DNA from: Phycisphaerae bacterium
GTDB lineage: Bacteria; Planctomycetota; Phycisphaerae; UBA1845; Fen-1342
Assembly (NCBI GenBank): GCA_028277645.1
Contig: JANQFV010000005.1
Coordinates: forward strand, 46,663-110,662
Length of the DNA stretch: 64,000 bases
Reading direction: 5' to 3'
Shown here: piece after piece, positions 9,845-18,259 of the stretch
Layout: each line of letters opens with the position of its first letter
Numbering within the stretch: position 1 is the stretch's first letter
Notes under the pieces: generated by a model
Databases searched by the model: none
Told to the model about the DNA's origin: nothing
Seen by the model: the letters and a program-made list of their open reading frames with translations, nothing else
Made by a program: the position numbers and the translations under genes

Positions 9845-11473
9845 TCAATCCACCAGCGTCGAGTCTGGCGTGTCGGCTGGTTTTTCGGGCAGGCGGTATT
9901 GGTTGGGGCGGTGCTCGATGACTGCTCGTAGCCAGGCTTCATCGTAGCCTTGTTCCTGGGCGCGGCCGGGTTTGGTTTGGACGAAGCCGTCGTTGTATTT
10001 GCGGATCAGCAGCTCGCCTAGCTGACGCCAGCGCTTGGTGACCATCTCGGCGTGCGTTACCGAATAGTCGGTGAGATAGCGACGCATCAGGTCGGGGTTG
10101 GATTTGTGCAGCGCTAGGGCGGTTTGCTCTACGGCGGGCTGGATGGCCAGGAACTGGCCTTCGAGCTCTTGCTGGACCTTCTGAATGTCGGCCTTCATGT
10201 CGCTGTAGCGGAGATTGGCGAAGTTCGCGACGAAGTTGAACACCCACCAGGCCGAGTCCCAGGTGAACTGGTCGAGCCCGCCGGTGGCGAATGACGGCGG
10301 GATGGCGTCGATGCCGCAGTAGAGCGGGACGTACACGGTGAAGTAGGTGTCGTCGACGCCATACCAGTAGACGCCGCCGATCGGGTCCGGCAGCCACGAG
10401 CGGCACTGGGCGACGTAGGAGAAGCCGGTCTGCTGGGTGGAGACGGGGCGTTCCCAGGCGTATTGCTGGCCGCCGACTTCCCACTGGAGCGGCCGCCAGC
10501 GCACCGGACAGCCGTACGGGCCGGCGTCGGGGCCTTTGGTCATGTCGATCTCGGTGCCCTCGTAGTGGTCGCGCATCAGGCTCATCACGTCGGCGACGGA
10601 GAGCTTGCGGTCGGGCTTGATCCACAGCGGATATGGCTCGGCACCCGCGACGCTGCGGTGATAGTCGGGAGAGAGCTTGGCCGACGGAGTCGCCCGGCGG
10701 AACAACGTCCAGACGCGGGCGCTGGCGTAGCGTTTGCTCGCGGGCGTGGGCGGGCAGTAGGCCTCGTAGAAGCGGAACGGCCCCGACTCGGGATCGTAGT
10801 AGCCCTTCTCGATCGCGAAGTTGATGACGTCGGGCGAGTAGAGGCAGTTCTCCGGATCGTCGAGCGGGAACGTGCCGATGCGGGCCTGATTGGCGTGGGC
10901 GGAAATGCAGCCGTCGGGGATGCGCTGCGCGACCCAGTGCGCACCCTTGCCGCCGGGGCCGGGACCGATCATCTCCATGATCCAGACCTCGTGCGGGTCG
11001 CAGATGGAAAACGACTCGCCGGAGGAGCGGTACCCGTATTCGTCGGCGAGCTCGGTCATGACCTTGATCGCCTCGCGCGCGGTCTTGGCCCGCTGGAGGG
11101 CGTAGCGCATCAGATCCCAGTAGTGCAGCAGGCCGTCGGGGTTCACGAGCTCTTCGCGGCCGACGAAGGTCGTCTCGGCGATCGCGAGCTGGTGCTCGTT
11201 CATCAGACCGATGACCGCGTAGGTGTGCTCGACCTGGCAAATCCTGCCGCGCACGTTGCCGGACCAGTCCTTGACCTCGATGAAGGTGCCGGGCTCGTGG
11301 TCGGCGGCGGGCGTGTAGCGCAGGCGTGGGTGGAACTCGCCGTCGCAGGTGTAGGTGATCATGCACGCGCCATCCTGCGTGGCACCTTTGGTCACGAGCA
11401 GGTTGGTGCAGGCCTCGCCGGCAGTGGTTGTGCCGAACGCAGCTATCAGGGCAAACCAGAACCACAAACGCAT
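9845..11473 (-). CDS. Exported C69-family dipeptidase (N-terminal nucleophile hydrolase)
   Basis: The 542-residue protein starts with a signal peptide MRLWFWFALIAAFGTTTAGEA. The next residue, Cys22, begins the CTNLLVTKGAT motif. In C69 peptidases (the PepD dipeptidase family) the catalytic nucleophile is an N-terminal Cys exposed by processing, so signal-peptide cleavage after Ala21 would itself create the active enzyme. Other family blocks visible include MNEHQLAIAETTF, CDPHEVWIMEMIGPG and ISAHANQARIG. ATG 11473 is chosen over an upstream in-frame start because AGAGGACG lies just before it and the signal peptide starts there. It follows a secreted phosphoesterase on the same strand by 115 bp and probably acts in the periplasm on peptides. 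Confidence 0.88.
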   Translation of the reverse strand: MRLWFWFALIAAFGTTTAGEACTNLLVTKGATQDGACMITYTCDGEFHPRLRYTPAADHEPGTFIEVKDWSGNVRGRICQVEHTYAVIGLMNEHQLAIAETTFVGREELVNPDGLLHYWDLMRYALQRAKTAREAIKVMTELADEYGYRSSGESFSICDPHEVWIMEMIGPGPGGKGAHWVAQRIPDGCISAHANQARIGTFPLDDPENCLYSPDVINFAIEKGYYDPESGPFRFYEAYCPPTPASKRYASARVWTLFRRATPSAKLSPDYHRSVAGAEPYPLWIKPDRKLSVADVMSLMRDHYEGTEIDMTKGPDAGPYGCPVRWRPLQWEVGGQQYAWERPVSTQQTGFSYVAQCRSWLPDPIGGVYWYGVDDTYFTVYVPLYCGIDAIPPSFATGGLDQFTWDSAWWVFNFVANFANLRYSDMKADIQKVQQELEGQFLAIQPAVEQTALALHKSNPDLMRRYLTDYSVTHAEMVTKRWRQLGELLIRKYNDGFVQTKPGRAQEQGYDEAWLRAVIEHRPNQYRLPEKPADTPDSTLVD

Positions 11474-11588
11474 GGTTTCGTCCTCTTGAAGGCAGATAGA
11501 GCAGATTGGCCGAGCGACGCGACAGCGGTCTGCCGCGAATGCGCCCCGTATTCTTCTAGTCGACGAAACGGTGTTCGGCAACGGAGTG

Positions 11589-13856
11589 TTACGGATTGCT
11601 CTCGGGCAGAACTGTGTAGGAATAGGCGACTTCGCCGTTGGGGCCGTCGCCCGGCAGGTATGCGCGGACGTACTCCACAAGCGTGTCGTGCGGGCTGACC
11701 GTGACGCGTAGGTGGCCGCTGTTGTTCACCTTGTCGCCGGTCAGATACAAACCCTCGCGGAAGCACCCTTCCGAGTAGTTCTGATCTGCGGGCTGCGGGC
11801 AAAGCTGGTACACGACGCCGTCCAACTGCTGCCTCACGAAGACGTGATCGTGACCGTGGAAAAAGATGCTCACGTCGTACATGTCGAACAGCGCGTGGAC
11901 GGGCAGGCCCCAGTTGGGGCGCTCAGTATCAAAATCAAACGTCCCGTCCTCAGACTCGCCGCCCCACTCGAATGAGCCCTGGCCGCCAAGCGCGTGGCTC
12001 GCCGCCTCGACGCCACCGCGGCCGTATGTGGTCACGCCGCCGGTAACGTGATGCGCGAACACGAACTTGTAGCGTGGCGTCGGGTCCTGGAGCACGCCGC
12101 GCAGCCAGGCATATTGGTTTGCGCCCAGTGTCCAGTCCCAACGGTCATTGGTGCCGGGGACGCCGCCGTGCGAGTGCGGCTTGTTGACGGTGTACCAGAA
12201 CGGGTCGAGCACGATAAACAGCGCGTCGCCCCAGCGCCAAGCGTAGTAATTTTCGCGCAGACCGACGTAGGGCTCAGAGTAGATGTTGCCGGCGTAGAAG
12301 CTGTCGGGGGCGGGCAGCGGGTAGACCTGCTTGCGTGCGTTCGTCGCCCAAATCGCGACGTTGTTCGGCGAACCGTCCAGACGCCAGCCCTGCTCACCTT
12401 CGTGGTTGCCGATCGCAAAGAAAAACGGGGCCGAATGACACACCATGTCCAGGTACGACCGCTGAATCAGGTGCCGATCGAGCGCCTCGGCGAAATCGAA
12501 CACATCGCCAGTGGCCTCGCGCGGATCTTCCGGCCCGTCGCGCGAGCGGTTGAACTCGCTCGTGAACGTGTCGCCCAGATCGATGTGAAAGTCGGGTGCG
12601 TCGCGGGCGACATTCGCCAATGTGGTACGGTACAGTCGCAGTGCATCAATCGTCGCGCGCAGGTCGTAGATGTGCGAGTCCGCCGTCACCGTGAAGCAGA
12701 ACGGCGTTCCGGTGGAACGCTGCGTGCGGCACGTGCGCTCGGGAAGTGACACGAACTCCTCCGTGCCGGTGATGCGGCAGTCCACGCGGTAGCTGTACTC
12801 CCTGTCCGGCAGCAGATCGTCGAGCACGATCTCGATCGGCTCGCCGGCTTCGTAGGTCTGGATCGGCGTCCAGTTGGTGTACACGCCGCGGCCGGTGCCG
12901 TACTGCGCATACGCGTCCAGCGCCAGCAGCGAGAACGCGTTAAGCGTCATGGAGTCATCGGTCGGACGTCCGAGCAGCACTTCGCCTGCGAATGTGGAAC
13001 GCACCGTGCGATACAGTTCCAGCCGCGGAGCGATCACCTTCGAACACGGCGTGGTCACAACGCGGTAGTCCTGAAACACAATGTAGTTTGACGCGGTCGG
13101 AGACAGGTTCTCGATAGTCAGCGCGACCGTCTTCCCGACGGGTGTCGTTCCCCAGTCCGGCCGCTCAACGATCTCGTTAATCACCGACGCGATGTTCGGG
13201 CTATAACGCTCGAGCGGATTGCAGTCGAAGGCCTCGGCGGCATCCGGCCAATCGTCAGCCAACATCCAGTCGACCGCGGCGCTCGTGGCCGGCAAAGCCG
13301 ACGGCGGCATGATTCCGAAGCCGTACGCGCCGTCGACGTCTGCTCCAACGACGCGTAGCGCGACTCCATCGGCGACCTCGCCATAGCCGGTCGCCGGGAG
13401 AACGAGTCGGGTGTAGACGAACTCTTCGCCGTGGCGCACGTCCGGCAGACTAAACCGCAGGCCTACGTTGCAACTCTCGCCGGGCATAGCACCAGCATGA
13501 TTCAGCCCAGTACCGGCGTGTCCGTTCGAGTACCACAATGAGCCGTTGACTTCCGTACCGTCATCGCCGTCGGTTGCGATCATGTACGTCAGGCGCTGCG
13601 TGCCGGTGACGGCCCGCTGCGTGGCGGCGAAATCGGCGATGTCGCTGTCGCCATCGACATCGAGGTCGTGACACCATTCATCGACCGGGAAGCCCGGCCC
13701 CAGCAGCGTCGCGCTGAGTAGCTCGAGATCGGCGGCATCGACCGACCAGTCGTAGTTGCAATCTCCCGGCAGGGTCGGCACCCTCTGCGCAGTCGCGGTC
13801 TGCGCACAAGCCGCAACGCACGCTACGATCAGTATGACCCAAACGGGTCTTGACAT
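11589..13856 (-). CDS. Secreted metallophosphoesterase with N-terminal dockerin-like EF-hands
   Basis: A 755-residue exported protein. A signal peptide (VILIVACVAACAQTATA) is followed by GDCNYDWSVDAADL and DLDVDGDSDIADF, a pair of calcium-binding loops like the dockerin-type modules common in Planctomycetota. A beta-rich middle part resembles the fibronectin-like domain of purple-acid-type phosphatases. The catalytic calcineurin-like domain has all metal-binding blocks: ADSHIYD (Asp393, His395), LGDTF, GNHEG, FAHHVTGG and FHGHDHVF. It likely hydrolyses phosphoesters outside the cytoplasm; the substrate is unknown. The C69 peptidase gene follows in the same direction. No calcium-module partner (cohesin) is seen in the window. 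Confidence 0.88.
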   Translation of the reverse strand: MSRPVWVILIVACVAACAQTATAQRVPTLPGDCNYDWSVDAADLELLSATLLGPGFPVDEWCHDLDVDGDSDIADFAATQRAVTGTQRLTYMIATDGDDGTEVNGSLWYSNGHAGTGLNHAGAMPGESCNVGLRFSLPDVRHGEEFVYTRLVLPATGYGEVADGVALRVVGADVDGAYGFGIMPPSALPATSAAVDWMLADDWPDAAEAFDCNPLERYSPNIASVINEIVERPDWGTTPVGKTVALTIENLSPTASNYIVFQDYRVVTTPCSKVIAPRLELYRTVRSTFAGEVLLGRPTDDSMTLNAFSLLALDAYAQYGTGRGVYTNWTPIQTYEAGEPIEIVLDDLLPDREYSYRVDCRITGTEEFVSLPERTCRTQRSTGTPFCFTVTADSHIYDLRATIDALRLYRTTLANVARDAPDFHIDLGDTFTSEFNRSRDGPEDPREATGDVFDFAEALDRHLIQRSYLDMVCHSAPFFFAIGNHEGEQGWRLDGSPNNVAIWATNARKQVYPLPAPDSFYAGNIYSEPYVGLRENYYAWRWGDALFIVLDPFWYTVNKPHSHGGVPGTNDRWDWTLGANQYAWLRGVLQDPTPRYKFVFAHHVTGGVTTYGRGGVEAASHALGGQGSFEWGGESEDGTFDFDTERPNWGLPVHALFDMYDVSIFFHGHDHVFVRQQLDGVVYQLCPQPADQNYSEGCFREGLYLTGDKVNNSGHLRVTVSPHDTLVEYVRAYLPGDGPNGEVAYSYTVLPESNP

Positions 13857-14033
13857 GGCGTACTCGCGATTCGCCGCTATGGCAGGCCACCCATCCCGAG
13901 TACCTGTCTCTCATAATACCATTCACCCGCACGCCGATACAAGTAATAACCAGTCGGACTGACCACCGGCGCCGGCTGGCAACCGTAACAGCCGTCGGCT
14001 CTAATACCGTCTTCGCGAGCATGGGAGCGCAAC

Positions 14034-15419
14034 GTGACAGAGCATGACCTGATCGTTATTGGCTCCGGCCCCGGCGGCTACGTCGCCGCGATTCGCGCCG
14101 CACAACTCGGCCTGAATACGGCTTGCGTGGAGCGTGAGCCAGCCCTTGGCGGCACCTGCCTGCGCGTAGGTTGTATTCCGAGCAAGGCGCTGCTGGAATC
14201 GTCTGAGCACTTCGCGGCCGCCCGCGCGTCCCTGGCGAAACACGGGGTGAAATGCGGCAACGTCACGCTTGACCTGCCGACGATGCTGGTCCGCAAGGAC
14301 AAGATCGTCGACGGCCTCACCGGCGGGATCGCGGCGCTATTCAAGAAGAACAAGGTCACGCGGTACGCGGGCCACGGCCGGATCGCAGGTCCGAGCCGTG
14401 TCGAGGTCGAAGGCGAGGCCGGCAAGAGCGAGTTGCGGGCGAAGCACATCATCATCGCGACTGGCAGTAAGTCGGCGCCGTTGAAGGGTGTCGAGCCGGA
14501 TGGCGATCGAATCGGCACCAGCACGGAAGCGTTGGCGTACGACGCGGTGCCGAAGCACCTGGTCGTCATCGGGGCGGGTTTCATCGGGCTCGAACTCGGC
14601 TCAGTCTGGCGGCGGCTGGGCGCAGACGTGACCGTGCTTGAGTACCTTGACCGGATTCTTCCCGGTGTGGATACAGAGATCGCCAACGAGGCCCTGAAAC
14701 TCTACAAGCGTCAGGGACTCAAGTTCCAGTTGGGCTGTCGCGTGACGCGCGCGTCGGTCAAGGGCAAGCAATGCACCGTCCAATATGAAGGTGGCGAGCC
14801 GATCACGTGCGACCGAGTCCTGCTGGCAGTCGGACGCGTACCCAACACAGACGATCTAGGGCTGGACATCGTCGGCATCCAACTCGACGAGCGCGGACGT
14901 GTTCCAGTAGATGAGCACTTTCGGACCAGCGCGAACAATGTCTATGCGATCGGCGACGTAATTCGCGGACCAATGCTCGCACACAAAGCCGAGGATGAAG
15001 GCGTTGCTTGTGTGGAGCGGATCGTTACGGGCTATAGCCACGTGAACTACGACGCGATCCCCGGCGTCGTGTACACTGAGCCAGAAATTGCGACGGTCGG
15101 CAAGACCGAGGAACAGCTCAAGGACGCGGGCACGAAGTATCGCAAGGGCCTATTCTTCTTCCGCGGCAACGGTCGCGCCCGAGCCCTCGATCACGTTGAC
15201 GGCAAGGTCAAAGTGCTCGCCGATGCAAAGACCGATCGCATTCTCGGTGTACACATCATTGGGCCCCGCGCGGGCGATCTGGTCGTGGAAGCCGTGGCAG
15301 CCATCGAGTTCGGTGCCAGCAGCGAAGACCTAGCCCGCTGCTGCCACGCGCATCCGACGCTCGCAGAGTGCGTGAAGGAGGCCGCCCTCGCCGTCGACGG
15401 CCGTGCGATTCACGCCTGA
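14034..15419 (+). CDS. lpdA: Dihydrolipoyl dehydrogenase (E3)
   Basis: This FAD enzyme reoxidises the dihydrolipoyl arm of E2 with NAD+. Its 461 residues show the N-terminal FAD-binding motif VIGSGPGGYVAAIRAAQLG, the redox-active disulfide in GGTCLRVGCIPSK, the NAD-binding motif VIGAGFIGLELGSVW, the second FAD block YAIGDVI, and the C-terminal active-site His in HAHPTLAEC. GTG 14034 has GGGAG at 14023-14027. It is separated from sucAB by a small membrane-protein gene and by two exported hydrolase genes on the other strand, but it is the obvious E3 for that complex. Its own promoter must lie in 13857-14033, shared divergently with the phosphoesterase gene. Confidence 0.97.
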   Translation: MTEHDLIVIGSGPGGYVAAIRAAQLGLNTACVEREPALGGTCLRVGCIPSKALLESSEHFAAARASLAKHGVKCGNVTLDLPTMLVRKDKIVDGLTGGIAALFKKNKVTRYAGHGRIAGPSRVEVEGEAGKSELRAKHIIIATGSKSAPLKGVEPDGDRIGTSTEALAYDAVPKHLVVIGAGFIGLELGSVWRRLGADVTVLEYLDRILPGVDTEIANEALKLYKRQGLKFQLGCRVTRASVKGKQCTVQYEGGEPITCDRVLLAVGRVPNTDDLGLDIVGIQLDERGRVPVDEHFRTSANNVYAIGDVIRGPMLAHKAEDEGVACVERIVTGYSHVNYDAIPGVVYTEPEIATVGKTEEQLKDAGTKYRKGLFFFRGNGRARALDHVDGKVKVLADAKTDRILGVHIIGPRAGDLVVEAVAAIEFGASSEDLARCCHAHPTLAECVKEAALAVDGRAIHA

Positions 15420-16252
15420 GCCGGCCGCTCCGCCCTGGCGCGAGCCGTATGCGAGCCATCGGCGCGCCAATCCTCTGTATACACACGCAGCACGAAGCCA
15501 CTGAGCAGCTCGCGCAGCTCACCCGGGCGCAAGGCACGCGCATCACTCGTCGGCTTGCCGTGCTTTGCGCGATGCGTGGTCGTGAACGTTTCGCCGACGA
15601 ATGCGCCGCCTGGTGCGATCCACTGGCGTAGACGCGCGAACAGCGGGCGGTGCAGGTAGCGAAAGCACGTTACGAGTTCATAGCTGGCTGACACACAGTC
15701 TGGATCACGCTCGATATCGCCGACGAGCCACGTGATCGGCTGGATCGCAGGCTGGCACACGTCCGCTAACGTTCGAGCGCGATCTATCGCATCCGGCAGA
15801 ATGTCGATCGCAGTCACGTCCCACCCGCACGCTGCGAGGTAGACGGCCTCGCGACCGGTGCCGCAGGCGAGATCCAGCGCGCGCCCCGGCTCAAGCTCAT
15901 CCACGACCTCGGCCAGCCACGCGTTTGGCCGCCAGAGGATGCCGACCTGACTGTCTCCGGAATCAGTCTCAGGCGTGGAGGTGCGCACGGCGCGTCGGTC
16001 GCGCGCTGCGAGCCAGGAGACAACTTCTGACACGAGCACCTCAGGGCCGACGACTCCGATCACCGAGTCGCGCGGCGGTAGCTCGTGCATGCGCTGGGGG
16101 AGTTCGGCGAACGGAATGTTGACGGCGGCGGCGATCGGGCCCAAGGCTGCGTCCGCGGCGGGACGCGGATCCAGTAGTTCGCGCAGCGCCAAGCGCGAGC
16201 GGCCGTGTCTGTGCGTCGCGGGCAAGGAGTCGGGCCCTATAACGAAATCCAC
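15410..16252 (-). CDS. Degenerate rhodanese domain fused to SAM-dependent methyltransferase
   Basis: The 280-residue product has an N-terminal rhodanese-like segment (LALRELLDPRPAA...AAAVNIPFAELPQRM) in which the catalytic Cys position reads VIGVVGPE, so it is probably not a sulfurtransferase. A class I methyltransferase follows, with motif I ALDLACGTGREAVYLA, then AIDILPDAI and VGDIERDPD, closest in style to TehB/tellurite-resistance-type methyltransferases. The substrate is unknown. GTG 16252 is my choice: the frame is open to 16432, but the 60 extra residues look non-coding. Its last 10 bases overlap the 3' end of lpd in convergent orientation. Confidence 0.7.
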   Translation of the reverse strand: MDFVIGPDSLPATHRHGRSRLALRELLDPRPAADAALGPIAAAVNIPFAELPQRMHELPPRDSVIGVVGPEVLVSEVVSWLAARDRRAVRTSTPETDSGDSQVGILWRPNAWLAEVVDELEPGRALDLACGTGREAVYLAACGWDVTAIDILPDAIDRARTLADVCQPAIQPITWLVGDIERDPDCVSASYELVTCFRYLHRPLFARLRQWIAPGGAFVGETFTTTHRAKHGKPTSDARALRPGELRELLSGFVLRVYTEDWRADGSHTARARAERPAQA

Positions 16253-16565
16253 GTGTCGGCGATCGCCAGGCTCAGCCGGATTGTCTCCAGGACGGCCTGG
16301 CAGGTGCTCGCGAACAGCGTTCCGGTCGAAGCCAGAATCAGTGCCGTCCAGCGGATGCGGGAGATGCGCATACGAGTCTCCAGATTCGAGCATGTACGCC
16401 CAAATCATCGTATCGAATGGGCACAGTGACATTCAAGCACATGCGTAGGGGCGAACTGTGCGATCATGCCTGCGTACGCATAATGACGTGGTTTGACCCT
16501 TGCCAACGCGCGGACTAGGCTTATCCGCTCGACCTGAAGGCTGGACCGTGGGAGATACCAACGCC
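16253..16565. other. Divergent intergenic region, 313 bp
   Basis: The gap lies between the methyltransferase fusion (-) and the first signal peptidase (+). It should hold both promoters. I see no clear hairpin, operator or small gene. The minus frame running through it up to 16432 could extend the methyltransferase if its true start is further upstream. Confidence 0.4.
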
Positions 16566-18194
16566 GTGCCCGACAAGACCACCAGCGTGGAGCCCAGCTA
16601 CGCCCCTGCCCCCTCGCACCGGCGCCAGGGGCGTGAAACGTGGTATGAGCAGTTCGCGTCGTTCGTGGGATTTTTCGTCTACCTGTTGATTCTCAAGACG
16701 TTCTTCCTGCCGCTGTTCATCATTCCCACGGGGTCGATGGCCGAGACACTGTACGGTGCACACGCCATCTACACCTGCCCGAATTGCGGCGTTGAGTATC
16801 CGATCGGCTGGCAACCGCAAGGTGTGCCGCTGCACGGACCCTACCAACCCGTCGCGCAGTGCCCGAACTGTCGGTGGCGCGTCTATCACGGGAACCCGAC
16901 GCAACTCGACAGTCGCCGCGCACGGCCCGACGAGATCATCGATCAGAGCATGCGGGCGATCGACGGCGATCGCATCTTCGTGCACGGCTGGCCGTTTGAC
17001 GGGATGTTCGCGGGCGTGCGCGATGTTGAGCCCGATCGCTGGGACGTGGTGGTGTTCAAGGTCCCGACCGACGGCGAGACGAACTACATCAAGCGGCTGA
17101 TCGGCAAGCCCAACGAGAAGATCGAAATCATCAACGGTGACATCTTCGTCAACGATGAGATCGCGACGAAGCCGGCGCACGTGCAGGCGCCGTTGTGGTT
17201 TCGCTACTACGACCACGATTACCCGCCCACGGAGGCGGCGGGTCAGGCAGCCTACCATCCGCGGTGGGGCCCTCTGCAAGCCAACAGCCCGTGGACGGAC
17301 TGCGATACGCGGCAGGTCACATTTGACGGACTCGATTCCGAACACGCCGTGCTGCAGTTCGCGACGGATCCGGACAATCCGCGCCTGCCCGGCGTGGTCG
17401 AAAACATCTACGCGTACAACGAACCACGGCAGATGGCCGGGCAAAGCGTCTGTGACGTTCGGCTCTCGGCAGAGATCGAGTTTCAGGACGCGGCACCGGG
17501 CGGGTACGTCGAATTGACCACGAGCAAGGGCTTTGATCACTTCTACACGCGACTCTATGCCGGCGGAAAGATCGAGCTAGCGCACCGCAAGCACGACGAA
17601 CTCCCCGATACGCGTAACGTCTGGGCAACCGATGAGTTGCCCGACACCGCCGGTCTGGTGCGTTTGGCGCTGCTTCACCTCGACGGCGTCGTCGCGGTCG
17701 AGGTCAATGGCCAACAGACTGATGCGCTCCGCTATACACCCGAGCAGTACGAACTGACGCCCGCGATGGCACGGGCACAATCGCAGAACCCGCGCGGCCC
17801 GATCGTCCAGGTCGGCGCGGCCGGTGTTGTCGCCACGCTTCGGCACCTGCTGATCGAACGCGACGTCTACTACACGAGCGATGTACGCGGCAGCCGGGTC
17901 GCCTTCGGCGTGCAAGACCGGCCGATTCAGCTCGGACCGGACGAGTACTTCGTGCTGGGCGATAACAGCCCCAACAGCCAGGACGCGCGGTACTCGTTCG
18001 CACGGCCCGGGATGGACCCCGTCGGCCCGCACCTGAAAGAGCGGCACGAACGCGGCGACTACCAGCTCGGCACCGTACCGGGCGATCAATTGATCGGTCC
18101 GGCGTTCTTCGTGTACTGGCCCGGTTTTCTGCCGCTGACGCCCTACGGCCCGAACATTCTGCCCGACTTGGGCCGCGCCCGCTGGATTCACTGA
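16566..18194 (+). CDS. lepB: Signal peptidase I with zinc-ribbon and large beta-rich inserts (copy 1)
   Basis: Membrane-bound Ser/Lys protease that removes signal peptides. A single N-terminal helix leads to the nucleophile motif IPTGSMAETL (Ser57). The general-base Lys is in NYIKRLIGKPNEK (Lys176), and the family signature GDNSPNSQDAR lies near residue 465. At 542 residues it is far longer than usual (about 180-320). Two inserts account for this: a CPNC...CPNC zinc ribbon just after the Ser, and about 270 residues between VNDE and FVLGDN that read as a LamG-like beta domain. GTG 16566 with GGGAG 16549-16553 is the best start. A second copy follows 65 bp later. Confidence 0.92.
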   Translation: MPDKTTSVEPSYAPAPSHRRQGRETWYEQFASFVGFFVYLLILKTFFLPLFIIPTGSMAETLYGAHAIYTCPNCGVEYPIGWQPQGVPLHGPYQPVAQCPNCRWRVYHGNPTQLDSRRARPDEIIDQSMRAIDGDRIFVHGWPFDGMFAGVRDVEPDRWDVVVFKVPTDGETNYIKRLIGKPNEKIEIINGDIFVNDEIATKPAHVQAPLWFRYYDHDYPPTEAAGQAAYHPRWGPLQANSPWTDCDTRQVTFDGLDSEHAVLQFATDPDNPRLPGVVENIYAYNEPRQMAGQSVCDVRLSAEIEFQDAAPGGYVELTTSKGFDHFYTRLYAGGKIELAHRKHDELPDTRNVWATDELPDTAGLVRLALLHLDGVVAVEVNGQQTDALRYTPEQYELTPAMARAQSQNPRGPIVQVGAAGVVATLRHLLIERDVYYTSDVRGSRVAFGVQDRPIQLGPDEYFVLGDNSPNSQDARYSFARPGMDPVGPHLKERHERGDYQLGTVPGDQLIGPAFFVYWPGFLPLTPYGPNILPDLGRARWIH

Positions 18195-18259
18195 TTCAGA
18201 GCGTCGACCGCCGTGGCTCTCTTGCCCCACATCGCTACGTATCCCAGAATTGCACTACC

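Noticed and set aside
9939..11465. Minus-strand frame of 508 codons overlapping the C69 gene in another frame
   Set aside because: Arg-rich frame-shifted shadow of the peptidase; the peptidase frame has the signal peptide and family motifs.
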